A stretch of DNA of 39,009 bases from an uncultured Butyrivibrio sp. GTDB taxonomy: Bacteria; Bacillota; Clostridia; Lachnospirales; Lachnospiraceae. The first letter of the stretch is position 1, and each line of letters starts with the position of its first letter. Under the pieces are notes generated by a model. It saw nothing but the letters and a program-made list of their open reading frames with translations, had not been told where the DNA came from and did not search any database. The DNA lies in assembly GCA_947168335.1 (NCBI GenBank), contig CAMVLM010000019.1, positions 1 through 39,009 on the forward strand, written 5' to 3'. The position numbers and the translations under genes are program-made. Shown here in pieces: positions 32,066-39,009 of this stretch.

Positions 32066-33073
32066 TTAATTTAATGTATAAAAATCATCTGCAGGTAAAG
32101 CTCCACCAACAGCCTTGGGATTCTCATCAAACAATGTCTGAAGATAGCCTGAAAGAGCTGTCTTTGCCTCATCACCTGTTATGCAGACAATGTTGCATTC
32201 CGGGATAGCCTTCTGTGCAACAGGAGCCTTCTCGATAATACCGTACTCAGCAACAAGTTCAGCTGTCTTCTCTACATCTGAGTTTGTTTTCTCAGCGCTG
32301 TCCTTATGCTCTGCGATAAATGTGTTTACCGCGTCTGCATTCTCGTTTAAAAAGTCATTTCTTACTACTGTAACGCCGGTAATAAGCTGTGAATCCTCTG
32401 TTACCTTAAACCACTCATCTGTAAGACTGAATGCTGTAAGAAGCTTATCGTTCTGAATCTTGCATACAGTAGCGAAAGGCTGAGGAAGTATTGCTATTTT
32501 TGTAGGATCCTCAGTAAGAACTGCTGCAATCTCTGTTGCCTCTGATTTAAACTCCAGAGTGCAATCTGTAACGCCGTTCATCTTAAGAAGATAATTCATA
32601 GCATATTCAGGTGTTGCTCCCTGACCTGTTGTTATTACTGTTTTACCTGAAAGATCTGCAACACTCTTGATGCTGTCATCACCTGTGATGCAATAGAGAA
32701 CGCCCAGTGTATTTATATCAACAAGGCTGATGCCGCCTTCTGTTTTGTTGTATAAAACAGAAGCTACATTGGCAGGAACAAGCGCTATATCAAGATTACC
32801 GGATACCATACCAGCAAGAAGCTCATCAGGCTGTGTGGCCATTGTAAACTCATAGTTACCCTTAGCCTCACCGTTTTCAGATGCCTTCATGAGATTTACA
32901 AGTCCCATTGTTGTAGGTCCCTTAAGTGAACCAACTCTTACTTCTGCAGTCTCCTGCTCCTGTGATTCAGTTGTCTCCTGATTCTGTGATTCAGAAGCTG
33001 TACCTGAACAACCTGTGATCAATGATAACGCAAGAACACCTGCGCATAATCCTGTAAAAATCTTCTTTTTCAT
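32066..33073 (-). CDS. ABC transporter substrate-binding lipoprotein (NMT1/TauA-like)
   Basis: 335 residues from the ATG at 33073, which has GGAG 7 nt upstream and opens directly into a signal peptide, MKKKIFTGLCAGVLALSLIT with lipobox ITGCSG. A Gln/Glu/Thr linker follows. The mature domain begins VRVGSLKGPTTMGLVNLMK and includes SGNLDIALVPANVASVLYNK and GKTVITTGQGATPEYAMNYL, the fold of sulfonate, nitrate and thiamine-precursor binding proteins. The ligand cannot be read. The first gene of a binding protein-permease-ATPase operon, behind a TATAAT promoter with repeats and next to a WYL regulator. Confidence 0.92.
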   Translation of the reverse strand: MKKKIFTGLCAGVLALSLITGCSGTASESQNQETTESQEQETAEVRVGSLKGPTTMGLVNLMKASENGEAKGNYEFTMATQPDELLAGMVSGNLDIALVPANVASVLYNKTEGGISLVDINTLGVLYCITGDDSIKSVADLSGKTVITTGQGATPEYAMNYLLKMNGVTDCTLEFKSEATEIAAVLTEDPTKIAILPQPFATVCKIQNDKLLTAFSLTDEWFKVTEDSQLITGVTVVRNDFLNENADAVNTFIAEHKDSAEKTNSDVEKTAELVAEYGIIEKAPVAQKAIPECNIVCITGDEAKTALSGYLQTLFDENPKAVGGALPADDFYTLN

Positions 33074-33077
33074 AATT

Positions 33078-33150
33078 AAACTCCACTCGTTTGCTATATT
33101 GTTAAAATTGCCCATGACATTATAGCATGACAAGTGGAGTTTGCCCATGA
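33078..33150 (-). promoter_or_regulatory. Control region of the ABC importer operon: -10 box with direct and inverted repeats
   Basis: A perfect -10 TATAAT (33124-33119, minus) lacks a good -35. Plus-strand direct repeats TTGCCCATGA occur at 33108-33117 and 33141-33150, 33 bp apart (three helical turns), one at the expected start site and one at the -35 position. An inverted repeat AAACTCCACT/AGTGGAGTTT (33078-33087, 33133-33142) brackets the -10. This looks like a regulated promoter. Confidence 0.55.
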
Positions 33151-33224
33151 TAAAAAAATAACAAATTATATGTTTACTTAACCCATTATTTTGACATATT
33201 CGCAGACCACAAAAATACCGGTGC

Positions 33225-34211
33225 TCAATAAAGCTCTTCTACGTTTCGAAGTTCATCCTTGAATTTTGAAACAACCTCTTCCGGTCCGGCGATTTTCACT
33301 TTTCCTCCAAGTCCGAATATCCATCCAAAAAACTGCTCACTGACAGAGACCTCAACGTTTGTATCAGACCAGCCATCCATAGCCGAAGGTCTTATTGTGA
33401 TATCCTTACCGAATCTGTCCAGAATTACGCCAACAATCTCATTTCGAAAGCTTATCCTGACCATTGTTTCATTGCCACCGAACATTCCAAAATTCATCCT
33501 GGAATATGCCGCCATATCGAAGGCTTTGAAATGCTCCTTACCCTGCCTTTTTTCATCCAGAATATTTATCCTGCGCATTTTATCCACGCGATAATGCTTG
33601 ATTCTATCTGACTTCTCATCAAAGGCAACAAGATAATAATTCTCATCATCCCAGGTCAGCGCCCAGGGACTCACCTCGTAATCCTCATCCTTCCTCGGTA
33701 CCATTTCTTTTTTCAGATTCCACTGAAGGTATTGGAATTTTATCTTTCTATTATTGCTTATTGCACTGTGAATCTCATCCACAACATAGTAGATACTTTC
33801 ATTCATGGTCTTGATTCTGCCCTGAACAACTACCTGCCTCTTCAGTTGTGATGCCTCGTACTCACTGGCAAAGGATGTCAATTTCCTGATCAGCTCATTT
33901 GATTTTTTCTCTGTAATAAATTTGGAAGCCTGAATCGAATCAACCAGCAGCTTAAGCTCTGCTATCTCAAAGGTCTTGCCTGCCACATGATAGCCATAGG
34001 TTCTGCCGTACTGATCCATAATGACCTCTATGCCAAGTGTTTCAAGTGCTTTGAAATCATCATACAGACTCTTTCTGTCAGCAGTAACCCCGTATTTTTC
34101 CAGTTCTTCTTTTATCTGCGGCATTGTCAGATAATGATCGTCATCTGTCTTCTCCACCATTATCTTCGCAAGATAGTACAACTTAAACTTCTGATTCGTT
34201 CCCTTAGGCAT
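33225..34211 (-). CDS. WYL-domain transcriptional regulator (HTH, DeoR/YafY-like)
   Basis: 328 residues from the ATG at 34211 (GGAGG 5 nt upstream; the in-frame TTG upstream overlaps that site). N-terminal HTH: LTMPQIKEELEKYGVTADRK with SLYDDFKALETLGIEVI. The WYL domain follows: KIKFQYLQWNLKKEMVPR, then EVSPWALTWDDENYYLVAFD and IKHYRVDKMRRINIL. A C-terminal extension (WCX) comes after, with FGKDITIRP and FFGWIFGLGGKVKIAGPEEV. WYL proteins bind small ligands or nucleic acid and control nearby genes. It lies just upstream of the ABC importer on the same strand and divergent from pncC, so local control of the importer is plausible. Confidence 0.9.
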   Translation of the reverse strand: MPKGTNQKFKLYYLAKIMVEKTDDDHYLTMPQIKEELEKYGVTADRKSLYDDFKALETLGIEVIMDQYGRTYGYHVAGKTFEIAELKLLVDSIQASKFITEKKSNELIRKLTSFASEYEASQLKRQVVVQGRIKTMNESIYYVVDEIHSAISNNRKIKFQYLQWNLKKEMVPRKDEDYEVSPWALTWDDENYYLVAFDEKSDRIKHYRVDKMRRINILDEKRQGKEHFKAFDMAAYSRMNFGMFGGNETMVRISFRNEIVGVILDRFGKDITIRPSAMDGWSDTNVEVSVSEQFFGWIFGLGGKVKIAGPEEVVSKFKDELRNVEELY

Positions 34212-34335
34212 ATTTTCCTCCAATCACGATAATACATGCATATATTTTACGTTAAATCAAATGATAAAAAAAGCATTTCGCGTGGTTTAACAGCAGAATT
34301 CTGTATTATAATTTGTTTTAAAAAAGGAATATGAT

Positions 34336-34824
34336 ATGGAAAATCAGGTCAGAGAAAAATACAGAAAAATCACAAATCTTCTTATAGAAAAAAACTTGTA
34401 CATTACAACCATGGAGAGCTGCACCGGTGGTCTTATTGCCTCTCTTATCACCGATACAGAAGGTTCTTCAGGGATTATTAAAGGAGCCTTTGTAACATAC
34501 AGCAATGAAGCCAAGATTATGCAAGGTGTTCCAAAGGATATCATAGATAAAAACGGTGTATATTCTGAAGCTACAGCAATAGCAATGGCCAACGCTGCAA
34601 GAAGCAGCTACCATGCAGATATTGCAATCGGTGTCACAGGAACTTCTGGAAATATTGACCCGGACAATGCTGACAGTATCCCCGGCCAGGTCTATTTTGC
34701 CATTGCTACAAATATCTCCACCAAATCATGGCATATTCAGGTTGATCCACAGAATTCCAGATATATATTCAAAATGGCCGTTGCCTCACGTATTGCTGAT
34801 GAACTTCTGAAGATAATTTGTTGA
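34336..34824 (+). CDS. pncC: Nicotinamide-nucleotide amidohydrolase PncC (CinA C-terminal domain)
   Basis: 162 residues covering only the CinA C-terminal deamidase domain: TTMESCTGGLIASLITDTEG, SSGIIKGAFVTYSNEAKIMQ, GVYSEATAIAMANAARSSYH and IAIGVTGTSGN. PncC-type enzymes hydrolyse nicotinamide mononucleotide to nicotinate mononucleotide in NAD salvage. No MoCF-like N-terminal domain is present, so it is the stand-alone form. A -10 TATAAT (34306-34311) lies just upstream, with a CAGAATTCTG palindrome in its spacer. AAAGGA precedes the ATG. Confidence 0.93.
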   Translation: MENQVREKYRKITNLLIEKNLYITTMESCTGGLIASLITDTEGSSGIIKGAFVTYSNEAKIMQGVPKDIIDKNGVYSEATAIAMANAARSSYHADIAIGVTGTSGNIDPDNADSIPGQVYFAIATNISTKSWHIQVDPQNSRYIFKMAVASRIADELLKIIC

Positions 34825-34905
34825 ACTGAGTATCCTTATTACCAAAACACCCCGATCATTCAAGTATCCATTTATCCCGGGGTATAGCTGACCGCCACTG
34901 CACCA

Positions 34906-35031
34906 TTAAACCTTAAACGCAAACCAAATTCGCTGTAAATGAGTCTTTTCTCTCAGATCATTTAACTCTGTTATCCATGATATTTCCAGTGGAAATATTT
35001 TTTCTGCCGTCCCAACAATACTCTTGCTCAT
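34906..35031 (-). CDS. Possible 41-residue small protein downstream of the MATE gene
   Basis: A short open frame, MSKSIVGTAEKIFPLEISWI and onward to a stop after FAFKV, begins 17 nt after the MATE stop with GGAGG 10 nt upstream, so coupled translation is possible. I do not recognise it. It could be a real small gene or the remnant of a longer one. A palindrome (34980-34998) lies inside it. Confidence 0.3.
   Translation of the reverse strand: MSKSIVGTAEKIFPLEISWITELNDLREKTHLQRIWFAFKV
34980..35003 (+). terminator. Candidate terminator downstream of pncC
   Basis: ATATTTCC-AGT-GGAAATAT followed by six T residues on the plus strand. It lies about 155 nt past the pncC stop and inside the possible small minus-strand gene. 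Between them a GC arm pair CCCCG/CGGGG (34850-34882) with a long loop is also seen. Confidence 0.5.
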
Positions 35032-35047
35032 ACCCCAAAAACCTCCG

Positions 35048-36400
35048 TCATTTCACTTTTATCTTCTTTAATTTGTTTCTTGATCTGTAGAATGCGGGAA
35101 ACAAAAACAGATCCGCAAAAATCCACGCCAACGGACTGGCAAGACATATTCCCGTAAAGCCCAGCATAGGAACAAGGAAAAGCGCTGCACCTGTCCTTGC
35201 AATCATCTCACATACACCTGCAAGTATCGCAAGCATACTGAATCCCATACCCTGAATCAGAAATCTTACAATATTCACAAATGCAAGCGGAATATAGAAC
35301 AGGCTGTTCCAGATAAGCATCTGATGTGCATAATCAAGAACCACAGTCTCCTTTGCACTCATGAACAGCATTGAGAAATACCTGCCTCCAAAATACAGCA
35401 CAACAAAGGCAATTACAGAATACGCACATCCCAGTATTCCCGAAGCCTTAAGCCCCTTGTCAAGTCGATCAAGCTTGCCTGCTCCAACATTCTGCCCACC
35501 GTATGTAGACATGGTGGATCCCAGCGCATCAAAGGGACATACAAAAAACATATTGACCTTACCTGCAGTGGTAACAGCTGCCACAATATCAGCTCCCTGC
35601 CCGTTTACAGCCACCTGCAGAACAACACTTCCGATCGCGGTTATTGAATACTGAAGTCCCATCGGAAGTCCCATGTTCAGAAGCTTTATCACATACATGT
35701 GCTCAATATCAAAATCTCTTTTGCCAAGATGCAGAATATCCACATTTTTTGCAATAAAACCAAGACACAAAATTCCTGATATAAGCTGTGAAATAAGAGT
35801 TGCAAGTGCAGCTCCGCTTACACCCATATTAAGTCCAAGGATAAAAATCAGATCCAGTGCTATGTTAATGAATGAAGCTATAACCAGAAACACAACAGGA
35901 TGTTTGCTGTCACCCACCGCCCTGAGCACACCGGACAAAAGATTATACATATAAATTACCGGAATTCCGATAAAAATAATTATTATATAGTTATAAGCAT
36001 ATTCCAGAACCTCGTCCGGAGTATTCATCGCCACAAGAATCTTTCTGCAGAAAATGCTCACAAACACAGTCATAACAATTGCAAAGACGCTGCAGAGCAC
36101 AATCGCATGAGCAAAAAACTTTCTCATGGCATTAAAATCCTTGGCTCCGAAAGTCTGTGCTATCGGAATGGAAAAACCACCGGCAACACCCATGCAGAAG
36201 CCAATTATCATAAAGTTTATAGAGCCGGTACTTCCAACTCCGGCCAAAGCATATTTCCCAAGAAAGCGCCCCACTATCATGGTATCAACCACATTATAAA
36301 ACTGCTGAAAAAGCATTCCCAGCAGCATTGGTACAGCAAAACCAAGGATCAGCTTCATCGGTGATCCCACAGTCAAATCTTTTGTAGCCTTATTACTCAT
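35048..36400 (-). CDS. MATE family efflux transporter (multidrug/Na+ antiporter type)
   Basis: This 450-residue membrane protein has about 12 helices in two repeated halves. It opens DLTVGSPMKLILGFAVPMLL followed by GMLFQQFYNVVDTMIVGRFL, the MATE N-terminal pattern. The second half mirrors it near LLNMGLPMGLQYSITAIGSV. Members export cationic drugs, metabolites or toxins by Na+ or H+ exchange; the substrate cannot be told. AGAGGAC stands before the ATG. It lies 49 nt after the alpha/beta hydrolase gene on the same strand with no terminator between, so they may be co-transcribed. Confidence 0.95.
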   Translation of the reverse strand: MSNKATKDLTVGSPMKLILGFAVPMLLGMLFQQFYNVVDTMIVGRFLGKYALAGVGSTGSINFMIIGFCMGVAGGFSIPIAQTFGAKDFNAMRKFFAHAIVLCSVFAIVMTVFVSIFCRKILVAMNTPDEVLEYAYNYIIIIFIGIPVIYMYNLLSGVLRAVGDSKHPVVFLVIASFINIALDLIFILGLNMGVSGAALATLISQLISGILCLGFIAKNVDILHLGKRDFDIEHMYVIKLLNMGLPMGLQYSITAIGSVVLQVAVNGQGADIVAAVTTAGKVNMFFVCPFDALGSTMSTYGGQNVGAGKLDRLDKGLKASGILGCAYSVIAFVVLYFGGRYFSMLFMSAKETVVLDYAHQMLIWNSLFYIPLAFVNIVRFLIQGMGFSMLAILAGVCEMIARTGAALFLVPMLGFTGICLASPLAWIFADLFLFPAFYRSRNKLKKIKVK

Positions 36401-36449
36401 AAATATGTCCTCTTAAACAGTTTTACCAAACTCTCACTTCATTTTTTAC

Positions 36450-37244
36450 TCAGTCAATCCATTTATCAATTGCTTCAGCAGTCTGTGCAATCTGCTCTTC
36501 GTTTGTAATTGAAGGAGTTCCGTCACCTGACTGGATTCCATAGCTTCCAAAATAAGAATGGATGCCACCCTGTATCACAAACTCCTCTGAATTCTCAGGC
36601 CAGTTCTTTTTGTTTTCTTCATAGCTCTTCCTGTCCAGGACTTTATCATCAGAACCAATAATCGATAAAAGCCTGATATTACTATTCGAAAAATCAGTCG
36701 TCGGATAAGATGCGCAAAGAATTATTCCCGCATAATAATCGTCATTCAAATGACCTCCGAGGTAGGTCGAAGCGGCAACTCCTCCCAGGGAATGCCCTGC
36801 AATATACCAGTCCACATCCCCTATAAGCTCATTGTCATTCTCATAACCTTTTGTAATAACTTCGGCAGCATTTATCCGCAAAAAGGCCAGATTCTCCGGC
36901 ATCTTCGGCAACAGGCATATATACCCGCGGGCAGCTATAGCATACATAAGCGCATCATAAGAGCTGTATTCCACCTTTCCTCCCGGGTAAAATACTATAA
37001 CCGCTTTAGGACTCTGGCTGACCGGCAGGAATACCTCGCCGTTTTTATCCGCATAAGAATGTACCTTATCATCAAAAATATTCTTAACTGCATTTATTAT
37101 ATTATTATCTGCTCTGTAGTAATTACGTGTATAAATCTTAAAAGAAATAAAGAAGCCTATCAGCAGTACCAGTAATACAATAAGTGCCCATTTAAGAAAC
37201 CTTAATATTTTCTTTTTAACAGAATTCTCACTCTGAGAAACCAT
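36450..37244 (-). CDS. Membrane-anchored alpha/beta hydrolase
   Basis: The 264-residue protein has one N-terminal membrane segment (about residues 15-33, WALIVLLVLLIGFFISFKIY). The hydrolase domain shows the nucleophile elbow GHSLGG (Ser near residue 151), IIGSDDKVLD with the probable catalytic Asp, and GGIHSYFGSYG with the catalytic His. VIVFYPGGKVEYSSYDALMY resembles the oxyanion region of dienelactone-hydrolase-like members. It would act outside the membrane on an unknown ester or amide. GGAG lies 10 nt before the ATG. It is divergent from the transglutaminase-like gene. Confidence 0.88.
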   Translation of the reverse strand: MVSQSENSVKKKILRFLKWALIVLLVLLIGFFISFKIYTRNYYRADNNIINAVKNIFDDKVHSYADKNGEVFLPVSQSPKAVIVFYPGGKVEYSSYDALMYAIAARGYICLLPKMPENLAFLRINAAEVITKGYENDNELIGDVDWYIAGHSLGGVAASTYLGGHLNDDYYAGIILCASYPTTDFSNSNIRLLSIIGSDDKVLDRKSYEENKKNWPENSEEFVIQGGIHSYFGSYGIQSGDGTPSITNEEQIAQTAEAIDKWID

Positions 37245-37265
37245 TTATTCAAAACTCCAATCAAC

Positions 37266-37294
37266 TTGATTAAAAATCATTCCTGAAATAATAT
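37266..37294 (+). promoter_or_regulatory. Promoter of the transglutaminase-like gene (predicts leaderless mRNA)
   Basis: TTGATT (37266-37271), a 17-nt spacer and TAATAT (37289-37294). The expected start base, A at 37301, is only three bases before the ATG at 37304. No Shine-Dalgarno sequence fits. Confidence 0.6.
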
Positions 37295-37303
37295 ATTTGT
37301 ATT

Positions 37304-38446
37304 ATGAAAAAAGCAAAAATAGTCATTATCTCATTATTTATTCTAATATCATCAATCCTCATCGCAAGAGTGTTTTTCTCCTCATCCGAGGGATTAAATC
37401 TTGACTATTCCAATCCTGTTTTCATAGAAAAAGTTGATGATACACATCTATTCTACAACAGCTTAAGCGCTAATGACAGAGCATTATATGAGCTACTTTT
37501 AAACCTCGTTTATAACAAAGATGATCCCGATTACAAAAACAATCTTTACATAAATACCGATGATTATGACAGACTTGGTTTCGATCATCTTTGGAACATC
37601 TATTTTGCCATGGTCTATGATCACCCCGAATTTTTCTATCTTCTTACCGAGGATCACGCACGGATAAATGCTCTTGATTCCCAGCTTGGCAACAAGGTAA
37701 AGATAACCTTTTACCTGTCTCCTACCCCTGACGGTGAGGCAGAAAAAATCGAAAAATTCAATAATGCCGTGGATGATTTTCTCTCTGACATCGACTTAAG
37801 CGCAAACAAAGAAGAAATCGAGCTTCAGATTCATGACAAGCTTATCAGCGAGGTCACTTATGATAAAAAGCTCTATGAAGCCACCAGTTCAGTGTCAAAC
37901 ACTTCTGCTGACTCAGGCTATCCCGATGGTGCCACTGCTTATGGTGCTCTCGTCACACATAAAGCTATTTGCGGTGGTTATGCCCTGGCTTTTCAGTATC
38001 TGCTGCAAAAAGCCGGAATCCCCTGCGGTTACCTGACAGGAGTTGCCTATTATCAGGAAGATTATCAAAACTACTCACAAAACAAATACGCATACTACCA
38101 TGCCTGGAACCTTGTAAAAATCAATGATTCCTATTATGAGACAGACACCACCTGGGATGACTACGGCCCTGATGATCTTAATGTATCTGAGGACTATTAT
38201 GAAGCCATGCTGGATGACGAAGAAGGCATATATGGATTAAACCACCAGTACTATAATCTCACAACAAAAGAGATGGAGGACAACAAACAAAAAGAGACGA
38301 CAACCTTCAACATAGAAGGCTATCATCCCTATAATCCAATTTCTGAATCCTCACATATAAGAGGTACCACTGAGCTTAATGCCACTGAGCCTACTTCAAT
38401 CTACCTGAACGAACTGTTACCCGAAGCCCTGGGTGATGCAGGCTGA
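37304..38446 (+). CDS. Transglutaminase-like protease-fold protein, membrane-anchored or secreted
   Basis: 380 residues. An N-terminal hydrophobic anchor (residues 4-26, AKIVIISLFILISSILIARV) places the rest outside. The transglutaminase core has the Cys in AICGGYALAFQYLLQKAGIP (about residue 222), the His in YYHAWNLVKINDSYYETDTT (about 265) and the Asp in TWDD (about 283), the complete catalytic triad. Bacterial members act as proteases or cross-linkers at the cell surface; the target is unknown. No ribosome binding site is present. It is divergent from the alpha/beta hydrolase with a 59-bp shared control region. Confidence 0.88.
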   Translation: MKKAKIVIISLFILISSILIARVFFSSSEGLNLDYSNPVFIEKVDDTHLFYNSLSANDRALYELLLNLVYNKDDPDYKNNLYINTDDYDRLGFDHLWNIYFAMVYDHPEFFYLLTEDHARINALDSQLGNKVKITFYLSPTPDGEAEKIEKFNNAVDDFLSDIDLSANKEEIELQIHDKLISEVTYDKKLYEATSSVSNTSADSGYPDGATAYGALVTHKAICGGYALAFQYLLQKAGIPCGYLTGVAYYQEDYQNYSQNKYAYYHAWNLVKINDSYYETDTTWDDYGPDDLNVSEDYYEAMLDDEEGIYGLNHQYYNLTTKEMEDNKQKETTTFNIEGYHPYNPISESSHIRGTTELNATEPTSIYLNELLPEALGDAG

Positions 38447-38475
38447 AAAAGCTTATATCTGAAACTGAACATATA

Positions 38476-39009
38476 TCAATACTGGAGCTTTAAAACCACC
38501 TTAACGGGAGATTTTACAAGCTCCTTAAATTTTTCTCCATCGCTCATCTTACCAACAATACTTCCATAATGAGTAGGAATAGCAAACTCCGGTCTCAAAA
38601 TGTTGATAAGCTCTGCTGCCTTCTTGGCATCCATCGTATAAGTTCCGCCGATGGGCACAAGCGCAATGTCACATTTAACCTTCTGAGCATCCTTTGTAAG
38701 GCTGGTATCACCTGCCACGTAAATTCTCTTATGATCCACTCTGAATATGTAGCCAACCCATCCTGCAGACTTCGGATGATAAGGTTTAATGTTGTTGTAG
38801 GAAGGCACTGTCTCAAACTCCAGGCCATCCACTTCCTTATAAATTCCGGGCTTAACAACAATGAGTCTGTCCGGATCGTGAACAAGAACACTTGCCAGTT
38901 TACCTATTTTTTCAGGAACAACGAGTATTGTACTATTCTTCCTGACCTTCTTGATATCATCATTTGAGAAATGATCGTAGTGATCGTGTGTAATAAAAAT
39001 GTAATCCGC
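38476..39009 (-). CDS. Metallo-beta-lactamase-fold metal-dependent hydrolase (N-terminus cut by window edge)
   Basis: 177 residues are visible and the frame is open to the right edge. The metal-binding motif lies near the edge in FITHDHYDHFS (HxHxDH). Further on are YIFRVDHKRIYVAGDTSL (third metal region with Asp), CDIALVPIGGTYTMDAKKAA and PTHYGSIVG (final His). This is the pattern of UPF0173/YtkL-like MBL hydrolases of about 210-230 residues, so some 30-40 N-terminal residues are missing. An internal ATG at 38832 is not the start, because the HxHxDH motif lies upstream of it. Confidence 0.9.
   Translation of the reverse strand, partial: ADYIFITHDHYDHFSNDDIKKVRKNSTILVVPEKIGKLASVLVHDPDRLIVVKPGIYKEVDGLEFETVPSYNNIKPYHPKSAGWVGYIFRVDHKRIYVAGDTSLTKDAQKVKCDIALVPIGGTYTMDAKKAAELINILRPEFAIPTHYGSIVGKMSDGEKFKELVKSPVKVVLKLQY

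Noticed and set aside
34300..34320. CAGAATTCTG palindrome as operator for pncC
   Set aside because: A short palindrome in AT-rich DNA; no second copy or regulator points to it, so noted only in the pncC entry.
38476..38832. A complete 118-residue protein starting at 38832
   Set aside because: The frame continues to the window edge and carries the essential HxHxDH motif upstream, so the gene is simply cut.

Overview
The window reads as a chromosomal segment of a low-GC, motile, anaerobic Firmicute of the Lachnospiraceae type (Butyrivibrio/Roseburia-like). Supporting signs are the Firmicute flagellar order (flgB-flgC-fliE-fliF-fliG-fliH-fliI-fliJ-motE-fliK-flgD-x-flgE, then flbD-motA-motB-fliL-fliM-fliY), codY beside the flagellar operon, an iron-only hydrogenase, phosphotransacetylase, AGGAGG-type ribosome binding sites and AT-rich spacers. 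The species assignment is inference; no rRNA gene is present.

Left to centre (1-22.5 kb, all minus strand, so transcription runs right to left). topA has its own promoter and terminator. codY follows as a separate unit and ends in a 12-bp terminator. A SigA-like promoter at 21360-21388, overlapped by a CodY-box-like sequence, then drives the flagellar basal body, export and hook operon from flgB to flgE. Two features interrupt it: a terminator-like hairpin before fliK and a GC-rich structured spacer before flgE. After flgE there is a terminator, then two unrelated single-gene units (a YggC/uridine-kinase-like P-loop kinase and a CotH-family lipoprotein) and about 0.6 kb of AT-rich DNA. The second flagellar set (flbD, motA, motB, fliL, fliM, fliY) then runs off the left edge.

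Centre to right. Between topA and bioY lies a candidate structured non-coding RNA of about 310 nt, with a near-perfect promoter and a strong terminator. I could not assign it to a family. On the plus strand, bioY-birA lie behind two BirA-operator-like inverted repeats whose right arms contain TTGACA. Back on the minus strand come pta-hslO, a group-B-like [FeFe] hydrogenase whose reading frame appears to begin through a -1 shift at T TTA AAC, a three-gene ABC importer (binding protein, permease, ATPase), and a WYL-domain regulator just upstream of that importer.

The right end carries pncC (+), a MATE efflux protein and a membrane-anchored alpha/beta hydrolase (-), a secreted transglutaminase-like protein (+) behind a promoter predicting a nearly leaderless mRNA, and a metallo-beta-lactamase-fold hydrolase (-) cut by the window end.

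Together, most of the window builds and controls the flagellum. CodY (GTP and branched-chain amino acid sensing) is a likely nutritional switch. The rest is housekeeping (topoisomerase, biotin uptake and control, acetyl-phosphate metabolism, redox chaperone, hydrogen metabolism) plus small accessory units. No mobile element, CRISPR array, rRNA or tRNA was seen.
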